From the NCBI GenBank assembly GCA_963695415.1, contig CAVOGL010000016.1:1-64000 (forward strand): DNA of 64,000 bases, given 5' to 3'. Origin of the DNA: CAVXWV01 sp963695415. Lineage in GTDB: Bacteria; Chloroflexota; Anaerolineae; Anaerolineales; UBA4823. The notes beneath the pieces were generated by a model. That model was not told the DNA's origin, did not search any database, and saw nothing but the letters and a program-made list of their open reading frames with translations. The position numbers were made by a program, and so were the translations under genes. This document shows positions 1 through 8,997 of this stretch, piece by piece (position 1 is the stretch's first letter; every line of letters begins with the position of its first letter).

Positions 1-452
1 AAAGTTTCTTAACCAATGGTCTGGTGCTATCATGTAATGGAAGGATCAAAGCGTGCACTCCCGCTGCTGGTCAAGCTGTGCCTGATCTGGAGGATAACGA
101 ACTGGATGATGCACTGGATGCCTTAATGCGCGCAGGGGTGGATGGCGTCATCGCCACAAACACCACACTTAGAAGAGAAGGGCTTCTTTCTGCTCATAGA
201 GCTGAAACTGGTGGGTTAAGTGGAGAACCGCTGCGATCCTTCAGCACCAGGATGGTTGACAAGATTATCTCCCGCACTCAAGGCAGGCTGCCGGTGATAG
301 CGGTTGGCGGTGTGATGACCGCTGATGCTGCACGCGAAAAATTAGACGCCGGTGCGGTCCTTGTGCAGACCTATTCCGGACTGGTTTACGCCGGACCGGG
401 TCTTGTCAAAAAAATCAAGCAGTCCCTGCACACAAGCCTTCAGCCAGGCTGA
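1..452 (+). pseudogene. pyrD: Dihydroorotate dehydrogenase (class 2 type), 3' part, frame-disrupted
   Basis: Dihydroorotate dehydrogenase oxidises dihydroorotate to orotate in pyrimidine synthesis; class 2 enzymes pass electrons to quinone at the membrane. The readable part is the C-terminal half of the TIM barrel: an ATNTT segment, then ETGGLSG, then an FMN-phosphate-binding AVGGV segment and LVQTYSGLVY close to the end, all typical of the family. The reading frame is not intact upstream. Around position 90 the bases encode LPLLVKL in one frame and PDLEDNE in the next, where the family has a continuous segment, so one base is missing or the gene is broken. The preceding frame has a stop at 10-12, so more damage may lie further 5'. 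The N-terminal half is outside the window. It is the only rightward gene in this end; the next genes run toward it. The family is secure, intactness is not. Confidence 0.75.
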
Positions 453-477
453 TTGGTTCACCATTACTTGGGACAGG

Positions 478-1750
478 TTATGGGATACCCAGGACCACGC
501 GCCATTCACCGCTTTCAGGCTCACTGACTTTAGAATAGATGCCGACCACCTGGTACCAGGTCACGCCTGGTTTGTAGGGGTAATGGCTCCCATCGGGGAA
601 GGTAAGGTACAGCACCGAAGCAGCATTCGGGCGGTCCCAGACCACCTCGAAAACCTGTCCATCGCGAAACGCCAGGGCTTTCCCGGTGCCAGAAAGCGTG
701 ATATCGAAAACTTCTTGCTGGCTCCTGGTGGATACGTTTTCGTGGCTGGCAAAGACGATGACCACATTCTGCGCCGTGATTTGTTCTTCAGTCACCCGGT
801 CGGTGAGGGGCACGTATTCTTCACCTTCGCCCTGATCCTGGATGTTGTCCTGGAAACGCAGGTAGCTGCCGGTTTGCGGGGTCATAATCCCAGCGGTTGT
901 AGTCATCTGTTGAGTAGCGTGTCGAAACTGCCACACCTTCCTTACCGCCAGCCGGCAAGACATTGTCGAAAAGCATGCCGGTCAGGTCCTGAGGCGAGTT
1001 GTCGATGCCTTTTTCCTGGACAGACTGGTGCACCAGCAGTGTACTCGCCAGCAGGTTGCTAACACCGCTTGGTTCGTAACGGCAAAGCGGGTACTCAATA
1101 GTGGGAGGGCAGAGACTTTCGCGACCTTCCCGCACCAGCCGGTCGGCAAAGTTTGAATTCCAGAAGACAGCATCGATCTCTTCAGACGCGCCCCCGTAGA
1201 CGAAGATGCTCTTGTACATCTGCACCAGGTCCTCGTCCAGCAGGCGCCCGGAGCGGATCGCCCCGGTCAGCTCAGAATCACTGCCATACAAAATGGCGTG
1301 GAAGCGGCTGTAACCGTTGTTGTGGTAAAAATCGAAGACGATATCCGCCAGGCTCAGTCCCCAGGTTGGGCGGTATTGCTCCCGCGGGAAGATGTTGACC
1401 TTGATCCCGATCGGACGCCGGTTCAATGAATCCGGGTCGGCAACAGACAGACCGGTCAACGGGTTGATCCCTTCCGGGAACTCATCCGGTCCATAAGGTT
1501 GGGGGGTAGATGTCGGACCCGGTGTGTCCGTCGGCTTCGTCGGTGTCTCCGTCGCTTCGCTGGTCGCAGTTGGTTCCGGGGATGGTTCCGTTGTTGCGGT
1601 TGGTGCAGAAGTCTCGGCGGGAGCAGTTTCCAGTGGTGTCGCCGGGGCGTCGCACCCCGACAGCGCCAGTGCCAGGATGAGCAGGCTTACCAGGAGAGTA
1701 TTTATTGTTGTTGAGTACGGTCGCAGTTTATTCATACAAACCGCTATCAT
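478..1750 (-). CDS. DUF3048 domain lipoprotein (YerB-like), one frameshift
   Basis: This is a secreted lipoprotein of the DUF3048 family, whose biochemical role is not established. The N-terminus has a hydrophobic stretch ending in a lipobox (LALSGC), then a Thr/Pro/Glu-rich linker of about 55 residues that probably spans the wall or surface layer. The DUF3048 N-terminal domain follows (GINPLTGL near the start, then RPIGIKVNI and GAIRSGR). The C-terminal domain (EVVWDRP, YLTFPDGSHYP, TWYQVV) lies in another frame. The frame changes at about 870, where one extra base in the AACCGGC context breaks a continuous WDYDPAN-GSYLRFQD segment; the rest of the protein follows exactly, so a sequencing indel is more likely than decay. 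The first ATG at 1750 overlaps the stop of the RecQ gene (ATGA); a second ATG at 1735 gives a more usual signal peptide. I cannot choose between them with confidence. Confidence 0.8.
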
Positions 1751-4733
1751 ACCTCATTGTTGCTGCATTTGCCATTTGATGATGTCGCGCTGGATTCAGA
1801 ATAATTGCCAATAATTCTTACCCTTAAGTTTTTTCGGTAGTAATCTTGTATATCAATCGCCAGAAGTCTTAATTGATCATACGTCACGTTTCCGCCCAAA
1901 GACTTAAAAATTGGCTTTAAAAAATTCGTACCGCATTCATCAAAAGCGGCAATGACCGATTTTTCCATTAAGGTAGTTAATTGACTTATGCTTCTGAGAC
2001 CATCCTCTCGAACGGGTTTACCTTGGTCATAAGCTTTCTGCAGGTGCGAAAGAATTGTGTCTTGTGTGTGTCTGAGATTTGCTGCTATCGCATCGATCGA
2101 ATTGCCTGACTGGTAACGCATCCAGATATGTTCTGTGCGTTCGCTGATGGGGACAGAATAACCATTTCTGGTGCTGTGCCCAGGAACAGCGCCAGCTTGA
2201 ACATTATGCTCTTTGCAGAAAGTCTGGATGACTGGTCAGAAAGAGTGGTGCGTATGCAGTCACCTTGCGGTCTGCCGACGCCGTAGATTCTCGAAAATTC
2301 CCCTGGGGTTCGCGGGTAATACGTCGCCATCTCGATCAGTGAGCGGTCATGGAAAATCACGTAGGGAGGCACCCCTTTTTCTTCTGCCAATCGGGTGCGC
2401 AAGGCGCGTAATTGCTCGAAAAGCTCGAGGTTATGTTGGGGTTCCTGCTGAGATTTAACCCTGTGTTTCCTGCCTGGTAATTCCCCCCACACTTCTTCAC
2501 CCTGGCGTACGGCAATACCTTTAGGGGTCACCTTGATCGAACCATGGTCTTCATCCCTCTCGAGCAATCCCTGGCGGATAAATTCGTTAACCAACTGCTG
2601 CCACTCGCTATCAGTGTGCGCACGTCCGGCGCCGTGACATTGCAGCTGGTCATGTTTGAACCTGAGCACTTTTTTGTTCTTGGAACCACGCAGCACATCG
2701 ATCAGGTGGGAGCTGCCAAATAGTTGCCGCGTTTCCAGGGCACTTGAAATGAACAGTTGCGCCGGTGCGGTCAGGTTCACTTTTGTAGAAGACTTGCTGG
2801 TTTCCACCGGGTCTGCTTTATCCTGGTTCTCGGCTTTCATCGCACCGATTTCCAGGCAGTTGTCACAAGCACCGCACGAATTTTGTGAATATATTTCCCC
2901 AAAATATTTCAACAATGGTTTGCGCCTGCAGTTTTTTGCGCGGATGAATTCGGTGAATGATTTCAAGCGCGACTCGAGAATATTCGCGCAGGTGGGGGGA
3001 TTCCTGTTCAATAAAGAAGCGGATGGTATGTATGTCGCTGTAGGAATACAACACCAGGCAATAAGCTGGCAGTCCATCCCGACCGGCGCGTCCAATCTGC
3101 TGGTAATAGCTCTCGATGTCCCTGGGTAGATCATAATGCAGGATGAAGCGCAGGTTGGACTTGTTAATGCCCATGCCGAAAGCGACGGTGGCGACCATGA
3201 TCAGCCCATCTTCGTAGCGGAAGCGGTGTTGGTTTGCCCGCCGGTCGGCGTTTTCCATGCCTGCGTGGTAAGGGAGTGCCGGGTATCCCAGTTCGCTGAG
3301 CTGCACGTGAAGCCTGTCAACCTTTTCTCGGGTGGTGCAGTAGATGATGCCGGTTTCCCCATGGTGGTCGTCGAGGAAGGTGCGCGTTTGAGCAAGGGGT
3401 TCGTCCTTATCTGATATTGACAGGAACAGGTTCTTGCGGTCAAAGCTGCCGATAAATTCGTTGGCAGAAGTGATGTTCAAGTTTGCCTTGATGTCGCTGC
3501 GCACTCTTTTTGTGGCTGTAGCGGTCACTGCCAGAGTCACCGCCCCGGGCAGCCTGGTTCGCAGCCCCGCCAGCTGGCGGTATTCCGGGCGGAAATCGTG
3601 CCCCCATTCCGAGATGCAGTGAGCTTCGTCAATCACCAGGCAGTCCACCTTACTGTTTTCAAGCAGCAGGATTGTCTCCGGGCGCAATAATGTTTCAGGA
3701 GCGGCATAAAGTAGTTTGATCTCGCCGGAGCGGACGCGTGTGGTTGTCTCTAAATATTCTTCATAACTCAGGGTGCTGTTCAGGTATGCAGCCGGGATGC
3801 CCCATTCCTTCAATTCCAGCACCTGGTCCTCCATCAGGGCGATCAGGGGTGAGACGACCACTGTTAACCCAGGGAATTGCATGGCAGGAAGCTGGTAGCA
3901 GAGTGATTTACCGCTGCCGGTAGGCATGACCGCCAGCGTATCTTTCTTTCGCAAAACGTTCTCAATGATTGCCTTTTGCAAGGGTCGGAATTCGGTATAG
4001 CCGAAGGTTTCCTGGAGCACAAATTCGATGGTAGAAATTGCTTCTTCGCAAGGGATTTTCTCAGCCTTGGGTCTGTCTAAGGTTGGATTCGCGGCTGGTG
4101 TTTCAACCGTTTTCTCGTCCAGGAACCAGCCGGAGAGCTGTACGAAACATCGCAATTCTCCATCCGGTTTTTGTTCAGGACGCCACCAATGCGCCAGCGA
4201 AACGCGGCAGAAAGGTGCCTGCCGGGATTTCGGCAAGAGGTTCCTGGAACCCGACAAAAGTCAAAGAGCTACCTCCATTTTCAGCGGGGTAACGGTAACG
4301 GATACGCTTCTGGTCTTCAACCCGTAATAGAGGCTGGTCTGGGCGCCAGAACATGGTGCTTCTCACCGGGAGTTCCGCTTTTTTCAGCGATGTACAATGC
4401 CCCAGAGTTTGTTCGCCGGGTGAGCCCGCCAAAGATCACGTCGATCCCGCCACGGACTGGCGGCATCTGCTCTTCGATGAATTTTTCGATCTCGGTGATC
4501 TTCCCCTTGAGCTGTTTTTTTGTGACCACCACATTTTCGACATGAGGAGGGACGATATGGGTGTCCGCTGTGGTCTCGATTTCCCACACATCGCCCACCT
4601 CATATTCTGTGTTGAAATGCTCGTTAGTCTCCCGATCGGCAGCGATCAGGCGCAAGGATTTCCCTTCGAATGTCAATGCCCCTATACATGCCCCACTCCC
4701 CATCCGGGTCTTCGCAACGATGACAACTTTCAT
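1747..4733 (-). CDS. recQ: Dual-OB domain fused to RecQ-family DNA helicase, five frameshifts
   Basis: Superfamily 2 ATP-dependent 3'-5' DNA helicase, acting in recombination and repair. Read with frame changes restored, the order is: an N-terminal dual-OB-type domain (start MKVVIVAKTRMGSGACIG, 4733 down to about 4110), RecQ helicase core with Walker A PTGSGKS and the DEAH box followed by CISEWGHDFR, the helicase C-lobe (QIGRAGRDG), a zinc-binding segment (CRRK, CGACDNC), a winged-helix region, HRDC domain, and a C-terminal HTH of the kind found in long RecQs (1747 to about 2120). Frame changes fall at about 4345, 4210, 2995 (a run of six G), 2276 and 2215; at each the homologous sequence continues in another frame. 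The N-terminal dual-OB part could be a separate gene, but the sequence runs on without a plausible gene boundary. It starts 28 bases after a DUF488 gene and overlaps the DUF3048 start, so an operon is likely. Confidence 0.8.
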
Positions 4734-4761
4734 GGACCCCTCCCCTATTCTGATTACTTAA

Positions 4762-5283
4762 CTAAGCCGGTAAAATGTGTTCTATCTCGATCCCGAATTC
4801 CCGGTTTAATTTTTCCGCAACCAGGGAGCGGTGGCAGGCATGTGGGTATTTCTCCACACAAAACAGCGCTGCGGTGCTGGTGCCCTCGGGCACCTCTTCC
4901 AGGATGGATTCCAGATCGAATTGGTTCAGGATTTGCTCCAGATACGCGCTTGCGAATTCAGGGCTGAGGCTGGTGCGCTGGCGCTTTGACACTTTCTCGT
5001 TGGCATCAACCTGGTACTGTACCTGGCGTATGCCGGGCGGCGGAGCCAGATCGTGTCGGTGGATGTACCTGATCCCCATTGATGCCAACCTTCCCTCGAG
5101 ACGTTTGTGGTTGGCAAACGCATATTCCGCCCCGCGCACCCCTCGACGCCAGCGAATATCGAAGAACACCTCGACCCCGGCATCTTCCAAAGCCTGGAAG
5201 AATTCCTCTTCTGAAAATCCATAAACCCCGATCGTTATGAATTTAAAAGTAACTGGAATTTTTATTTTGGTGTTTTCACTCAT
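4762..5283 (-). CDS. DUF488 family protein (second of pair)
   Basis: A 173-residue member of DUF488, a family without a settled activity. The diagnostic part is the C-terminal half, with a cysteine followed some nine residues later by a CHR motif (CVEKYPHACHRSLVAEKL), and an N-terminal strand TIGVYGFSEEEF that replaces the more usual HTIGYG. A middle segment FFDIRWRRGVRG corresponds to the conserved DVR segment of the family. The start ATG at 5283 overlaps the end of the preceding DUF488 gene by 8 bases, and the dual-OB/RecQ gene starts 28 bases after its stop, so the three genes are probably co-transcribed and the pair translationally coupled. The two DUF488 copies are clearly different from each other, so this is not a recent duplication. 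A role in DNA repair or genome defence is only inferred from the helicase neighbour. Confidence 0.85.
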   Translation of the reverse strand: MSENTKIKIPVTFKFITIGVYGFSEEEFFQALEDAGVEVFFDIRWRRGVRGAEYAFANHKRLEGRLASMGIRYIHRHDLAPPPGIRQVQYQVDANEKVSKRQRTSLSPEFASAYLEQILNQFDLESILEEVPEGTSTAALFCVEKYPHACHRSLVAEKLNREFGIEIEHILPA

Positions 5284-5881
5284 TCTGTGAAATCTGTGGT
5301 TGCCTCATTTTCTCCTCGTTGCTTTCCGCATCTCGATATTTCTTCCTCGAGGTATAAGTGAAGAAATCATCCCCGAAGAGACTGGGCTGCCCGTCGCTTA
5401 ATCTTAAGAGAACATTATTCTGAGTGATGATCTCGTCGTTTTCATCGATGTGCTTTACATCGATGCCCATTCGGGTGAGGGTCTGCCCGATGAGCTTGCT
5501 GCGATGGCAGTTTTCAGGCTTTCCCTCGCTGCACATCAAAACGACGCGCTGTCCCTGCTGGCTCGCCTTATGGAGACGTTCAATACCCGCCTGGTAAAAT
5601 GGTCGTTTTTCTACCTTATCATAATCGACTTTGCCATCTGTATAACACCGCTCGTCATCCGGCTGCCCGCCCAGGTTGTCTCCCAGAAAGATATACCGGA
5701 TACCGTGAGTCTCCAGGAATGTTTGCAGGGCGTGCTTCGAATACTCCGGTTTATAGCCTGAATACGGCTTGCTGCGCACATCGATCAAAAATCGAATATG
5801 GTTAGCCTGGAGCACTTTCAAGAAGGAATCAATCTCTCGTGCCCCGTAGCCGATGGTGTGGATCGGTGTTCCAGAATTCAA
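5276..5881 (-). CDS. DUF488 family protein (first of pair)
   Basis: A 201-residue DUF488 protein. It shows the family signatures: N-terminal HTIGYGAREIDSF, then FLIDVRSKPYS, a GIRYIFLGDNLGG segment, and the C-terminal cysteine/CHR motif CSEGKPENCHRSKL. These conserved Cys, His and Arg residues suggest a catalytic or metal-binding site, but the reaction is unknown. The start is a TTG at 5881 with GGAAG about 8 bases upstream; no in-frame ATG gives the conserved N-terminus. The C-terminal 40 residues after the core are polar and probably extend into a tail. It is the first gene of the DUF488-DUF488-dual-OB-RecQ series and overlaps its paralogue by 8 bases. Upstream is a short gap and then an unrelated membrane-protein gene. 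Confidence 0.88.
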   Translation of the reverse strand: MNSGTPIHTIGYGAREIDSFLKVLQANHIRFLIDVRSKPYSGYKPEYSKHALQTFLETHGIRYIFLGDNLGGQPDDERCYTDGKVDYDKVEKRPFYQAGIERLHKASQQGQRVVLMCSEGKPENCHRSKLIGQTLTRMGIDVKHIDENDEIITQNNVLLRLSDGQPSLFGDDFFTYTSRKKYRDAESNEEKMRQPQISQNE

Positions 5882-5929
5882 ATGTTCTTCCGGTATGTTG
5901 AATGGTTTTGTGTCGGTCGGATGATGTAT

Positions 5930-6643
5930 TTATATCATGTAATACACGCTCAAGGTTGAAAAATCCATCAGTACATGGACGATGACAAAATAAGGCATCA
6001 AACTTGGGCGGAGTTTGAGCAGCAATCCGACGAACAGCGCAAATGGGAGGTACATCAAAACTCGCCACATGAAAAAGCGCCAGTCGGGGATGAAGGGAAG
6101 AAACCCGTGTTGTAACGCCAGGAAAAGGGAAGCTACCAGCCAGGCGCCCCAACCATTTTTGATCTGGTTCGCGATCCGGGGCATAGAGTAACCAAAGTAG
6201 GTTGGCAGTTCCGCAAAGGCGATGGTCACAGGGAAGAGGATGCTGACCACCATTGCCCAGGTTGGGAGCGGTATAAACATCATCTGGATAGGCACCATCC
6301 TGTCTCCAAAAATCAAATCCGCAAGAATATAAATTGGGGCAGCGGCGAGGGGTAAACCAATGATGGCTGAGCCAAAAAACCAGATTAAATCAGTTTTTAC
6401 AGTTGAGCGTTGAATGCGAAAAAGGTCAATGAAGCGTTTACCCTCAGCGCGGAAGAGGTACACCAGCAGGACGATACACACGATATTCGTCAGGATGGGG
6501 AGAAAAGGCCACCACTGGACAGACTCACTCCATGATGCCGATTGACCTGTTAAAGCGATTACCAGCGCAATAAGAGCTTGAAAAATGAGGAAAAGTGCCG
6601 ATCTCGAGATCAGCATAAACCACGGAAAAAGTTTATTGTTCAT
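5930..6643 (-). CDS. CPBP-family-like membrane protein with degenerate active site
   Basis: A 237-residue polytopic membrane protein with about seven hydrophobic segments. It resembles the CPBP (CAAX protease and bacteriocin-processing) intramembrane family: an AELPTYFGY segment sits where the EExxxR motif is expected, ALQHGFLP where the second histidine motif is expected and VHVLMDF where the third is expected. In the first motif only one Glu remains and the Arg is absent, so proteolytic activity is doubtful. No partner is evident: the DUF488 operon follows after about 50 bases and an SDR gene lies upstream (24-base gap). The family assignment rests on spacing of these motifs and topology and is moderate; function is unknown. 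Confidence 0.55.
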   Translation of the reverse strand: MNNKLFPWFMLISRSALFLIFQALIALVIALTGQSASWSESVQWWPFLPILTNIVCIVLLVYLFRAEGKRFIDLFRIQRSTVKTDLIWFFGSAIIGLPLAAAPIYILADLIFGDRMVPIQMMFIPLPTWAMVVSILFPVTIAFAELPTYFGYSMPRIANQIKNGWGAWLVASLFLALQHGFLPFIPDWRFFMWRVLMYLPFALFVGLLLKLRPSLMPYFVIVHVLMDFSTLSVYYMI

Positions 6644-6666
6644 AGATATGTTTGCCTATTTTTACT

Positions 6667-7878
6667 TTATAAGAAGGGTTGCCAGTTGTTGACATCATCA
6701 CGCCAGCCGTAAACGTGTTGCAGGTTTTCTTCTAATTGGATCGGATCTTTCTCATAACCTTTCGCCAGCTCTGCCAGGTGGTTGTAGTAATTTCCGAGTT
6801 TTTCAAGAGGTACATCGCTGACCTCTCCACCATGCTGTAATTCATCTTCCAGTCGTTCTAAAGTGTTCAGCCACTCCTCAACCGGCATTCCCGCCGTCTT
6901 CCTGAAATCCCGGATCACCCACTGGCGTTCGAATACTGACCGCTTTTTCCATCCGTTGGACTGTTCTTTCAGGGTCAGGCGTACCCGTTTGCATTGGCTC
7001 ACTGCCTGTTCCCGGTTATCGAGCTGGATTTCGGACGTGGACGGCTTGGACTTTCGAGTTTCACCCCCACCAAAGTGGATGTCAGCAGCTTTGATAGCCT
7101 GGATGGAAGAGATCTCCTGCCCGCGGAACTTTTCGGCAAAAACAACAGCAGCCGCAAACCCGGTTCCTGCTTCCTCCACGGTCAGAACAACGTTCTCATT
7201 CATCTTGAAGAACTCCTCTACCGACATGCCCATTTGTGGGGCCAGTTGTCCCACTGCTTTAGCCGCAGTCTCAGTGGGTACGAGCCCGGGACCGATCGTG
7301 AAGGCGGTCACATCGCTCCCTTCCAGTTCTGCGTCCAGCGTGTTTGCCAGGTGCACCTGGGCAGCTTTGAAGGTTTCATAACCGCCCAGGAAAGCGGTTC
7401 CGGTGGATGACACACACACGAATACCCCGTGATTACGTTCGATCATTCCGGGCAAGAAAGCTTTCGCCATCAACACGGGTCCGCGTAAGTTGACCCGATA
7501 GCTGGCGTCCCAGTCTTCGATGGGCAGGTCTTTCACCATCCCCAGAACCGCGATCGTCGCGTTGTTGATCACCACATCCACTTTACCGAACCGTTCCAGA
7601 GCGCTTTCATACAGGTTTTGTACACTGGCTTCGTCACCTATGTCCGTATGGATAAACCATACTCGTTCAGGCTCGAACTCCGCCTTGAGGGTTTCTTCAG
7701 CTTGATTTCCTTTTTGGCGATCGATTTCGGCAATCAAGACATTCGCCCCAAGCCAGAGAAATGCCCGCGCCGCTTCAAACCCGATCCCTCCTCCCGCTCC
7801 GCTGATGATGACGGTTTCTCCAGCCATTTGATCTTGATCAAATCCTAATCCGGCGATGGTTGGTGTGTTGGATTGCAT
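6667..7878 (-). CDS. SDR-family oxidoreductase with C-terminal extension
   Basis: A short-chain dehydrogenase/reductase of 403 residues. The first 250 residues are a classical SDR: NAD(P)-binding SGAGGGIG near residue 27, NNAT at about 106, a VSSTG segment carrying the catalytic Ser, and YETFK with the Tyr-x3-Lys pair. The last 130 residues are not part of the SDR fold: a charged helical region (from about RKSKPSTSE to the end) that looks like a separate small domain ending in YGWRDDVNNWQPF. Substrate cannot be predicted. The start ATG at 7878 has a strong ribosome-binding site (AAAGGAGAAATCC). It follows a truncated second SDR gene by 18 bases, so the two were probably one transcription unit. 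Confidence 0.85.
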   Translation of the reverse strand: MQSNTPTIAGLGFDQDQMAGETVIISGAGGGIGFEAARAFLWLGANVLIAEIDRQKGNQAEETLKAEFEPERVWFIHTDIGDEASVQNLYESALERFGKVDVVINNATIAVLGMVKDLPIEDWDASYRVNLRGPVLMAKAFLPGMIERNHGVFVCVSSTGTAFLGGYETFKAAQVHLANTLDAELEGSDVTAFTIGPGLVPTETAAKAVGQLAPQMGMSVEEFFKMNENVVLTVEEAGTGFAAAVVFAEKFRGQEISSIQAIKAADIHFGGGETRKSKPSTSEIQLDNREQAVSQCKRVRLTLKEQSNGWKKRSVFERQWVIRDFRKTAGMPVEEWLNTLERLEDELQHGGEVSDVPLEKLGNYYNHLAELAKGYEKDPIQLEENLQHVYGWRDDVNNWQPFL

Positions 7879-7896
7879 AGGATTTCTCCTTTCGTT

Positions 7897-8390
7897 TTAT
7901 TTCCTGGCTCTATTTGCCATACGGGTAAGAGACTCGATAGCGCCTTTACTCGCAGTGTAGCCGCTCATCCCAGGCATTCCGGTGTAACCTACTCCGGAGC
8001 TGATGTTGTGAATAATCCCTGACTTCTGCCCCTTCATCACTGGCAAAACAGAGTGGATCATGTTCAGGTAGCCAAACAGGTTCACCTCGAATTTCACCGC
8101 GGATATCCTCGATGCTGCGCTCAAAGAATGGTTTGAACACAGCCCGGCATGCATTGTTAATCAGGACATCCACACTTCCCCAGGTGCCAACAATATCTTC
8201 TATGACCTGTCCAATTCGTTGGGCATCTGTAACATCGCACATAAACCGGATCAGGTTGGGAACCCCCTGGATCAAGGTTTTCCAGTGAAAGGTCAAGGGC
8301 TGCTACATGATCTCCCATTTCCACAAGGGTTCTGGTCATTGCCAGCCCGATTCCCTGATTGGCTCCGGTGATGAGGATATGTCGCCTCAT
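7897..8390 (-). pseudogene. Truncated, frameshifted SDR-family oxidoreductase
   Basis: The remains of a second short-chain dehydrogenase/reductase. Recognisable pieces in order are ITGANQGIG (nucleotide binding), a GDHVAALDLS strand, VLINNA, NLFGYLNMIHSVLP, ISSGVGY and YTASKGAIESLTRMA with the catalytic Tyr-x3-Lys. They sit in three frames, with changes near 8275 and 8095. Even when joined the protein is only about 165 residues and stops ten residues after the catalytic motif; the roughly 70 residues of the substrate lobe are missing, and the next gene begins 18 bases later. The frame changes could be sequencing errors, but the missing C-terminus suggests real decay or deletion. It lies 4 bases after the membrane-protein gene ending at 8395. 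Confidence 0.75.
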
Positions 8391-8394
8391 CTAT

Positions 8395-8835
8395 TCAGGA
8401 AGGCAGAATCACATTCAGGATGAGCCCAACGCCTGCCAGCATGAGCAGAACAGGACCGAGAATGCTCCAATTTAAGTTGAACAAAAATATCGCGGTAACC
8501 ATTGTCAGAACGATCCCTCCGATGAGTGAGGCACGGGCTGACGCGGTCAATCTTCCTTGGTTCTGGTAAATTCTCCACGTGGTTCCAAAAGCTCCAATCG
8601 CTGGAATGAGGATAAACAACGCCCACCAGTTATTCAAGGTGAACGATGTGTAATTTTGGAGCATGATAATCACACCTATCACAATCAAAATAGCGCCTAA
8701 AATCCATGAGCCCCCCATGCTGTTGGCGCGTGCTGCCCGTCGTTCTTCGCGCCGCTGTTGGCGAGAAGTATATCGGTTGCTATCATTGGAGTGGATATCC
8801 CTGTCTTCTGATGAATTATTCTGTTCTGTATTCAT
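8395..8835 (-). CDS. LiaF-type transmembrane protein, unknown function
   Basis: A 146-residue membrane protein: about 40 polar, Arg-rich N-terminal residues (SRQQRREERRAARA) that should be cytoplasmic, followed by four hydrophobic helices in two hairpins (GGSWILGAILIVIGVIIML, NWWALFILIPAIGAF, SLIGGIVLTMVTAIFLF, SILGPVLLMLAGVGLIL). This arrangement resembles the membrane part of LiaI/LiaF-like proteins, which in Firmicutes modulate envelope-stress two-component systems. A DUF2807 lipoprotein, a partner often seen with such proteins, lies 160 bases upstream, and a LuxR-type two-component system lies beyond that. The link to envelope stress is an inference from this neighbourhood only. Confidence 0.6.
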   Translation of the reverse strand: MNTEQNNSSEDRDIHSNDSNRYTSRQQRREERRAARANSMGGSWILGAILIVIGVIIMLQNYTSFTLNNWWALFILIPAIGAFGTTWRIYQNQGRLTASARASLIGGIVLTMVTAIFLFNLNWSILGPVLLMLAGVGLILNVILPS

Positions 8836-8935
8836 TATTTTCCTTCCTTTGTAATAGTTTGGATGTCAGTTTACGTTCCAGTTAATTTTTGGCGCGAAAT
8901 TCTCGAAATGAGTCTCTGCAAAGTTTTTCTTCCAG

Positions 8936-8980
8936 TGTATGAGATTTTGAAAAACAACCTTCGCAAGGTGTTTGCACCAG
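8936..8980 (+). repeat. Dispersed imperfect palindrome, copy 1
   Basis: The stretch CCAGTGTATGAG...TTTTGAAAAACA...CCTTCGCAAGG...CACCAG recurs, with few differences, on the opposite strand at about 29228-29275 in front of tyrS. The centre, CCTT-CGC-AAGG, is a small palindrome. Both copies lie in intergenic sequence upstream of leftward genes or close to them. This copy lies in the gap between the LiaF-like gene and the DUF2807 gene. Confidence 0.55.
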
Positions 8981-8997
8981 AAATTAATTAAAGGTGA

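Noticed and set aside
352..1062. Long plus-strand open frame opposite the DUF3048 gene
   Set aside because: It has no recognisable domain, overlaps a secure minus-strand gene along its whole length and has no ribosome-binding site.
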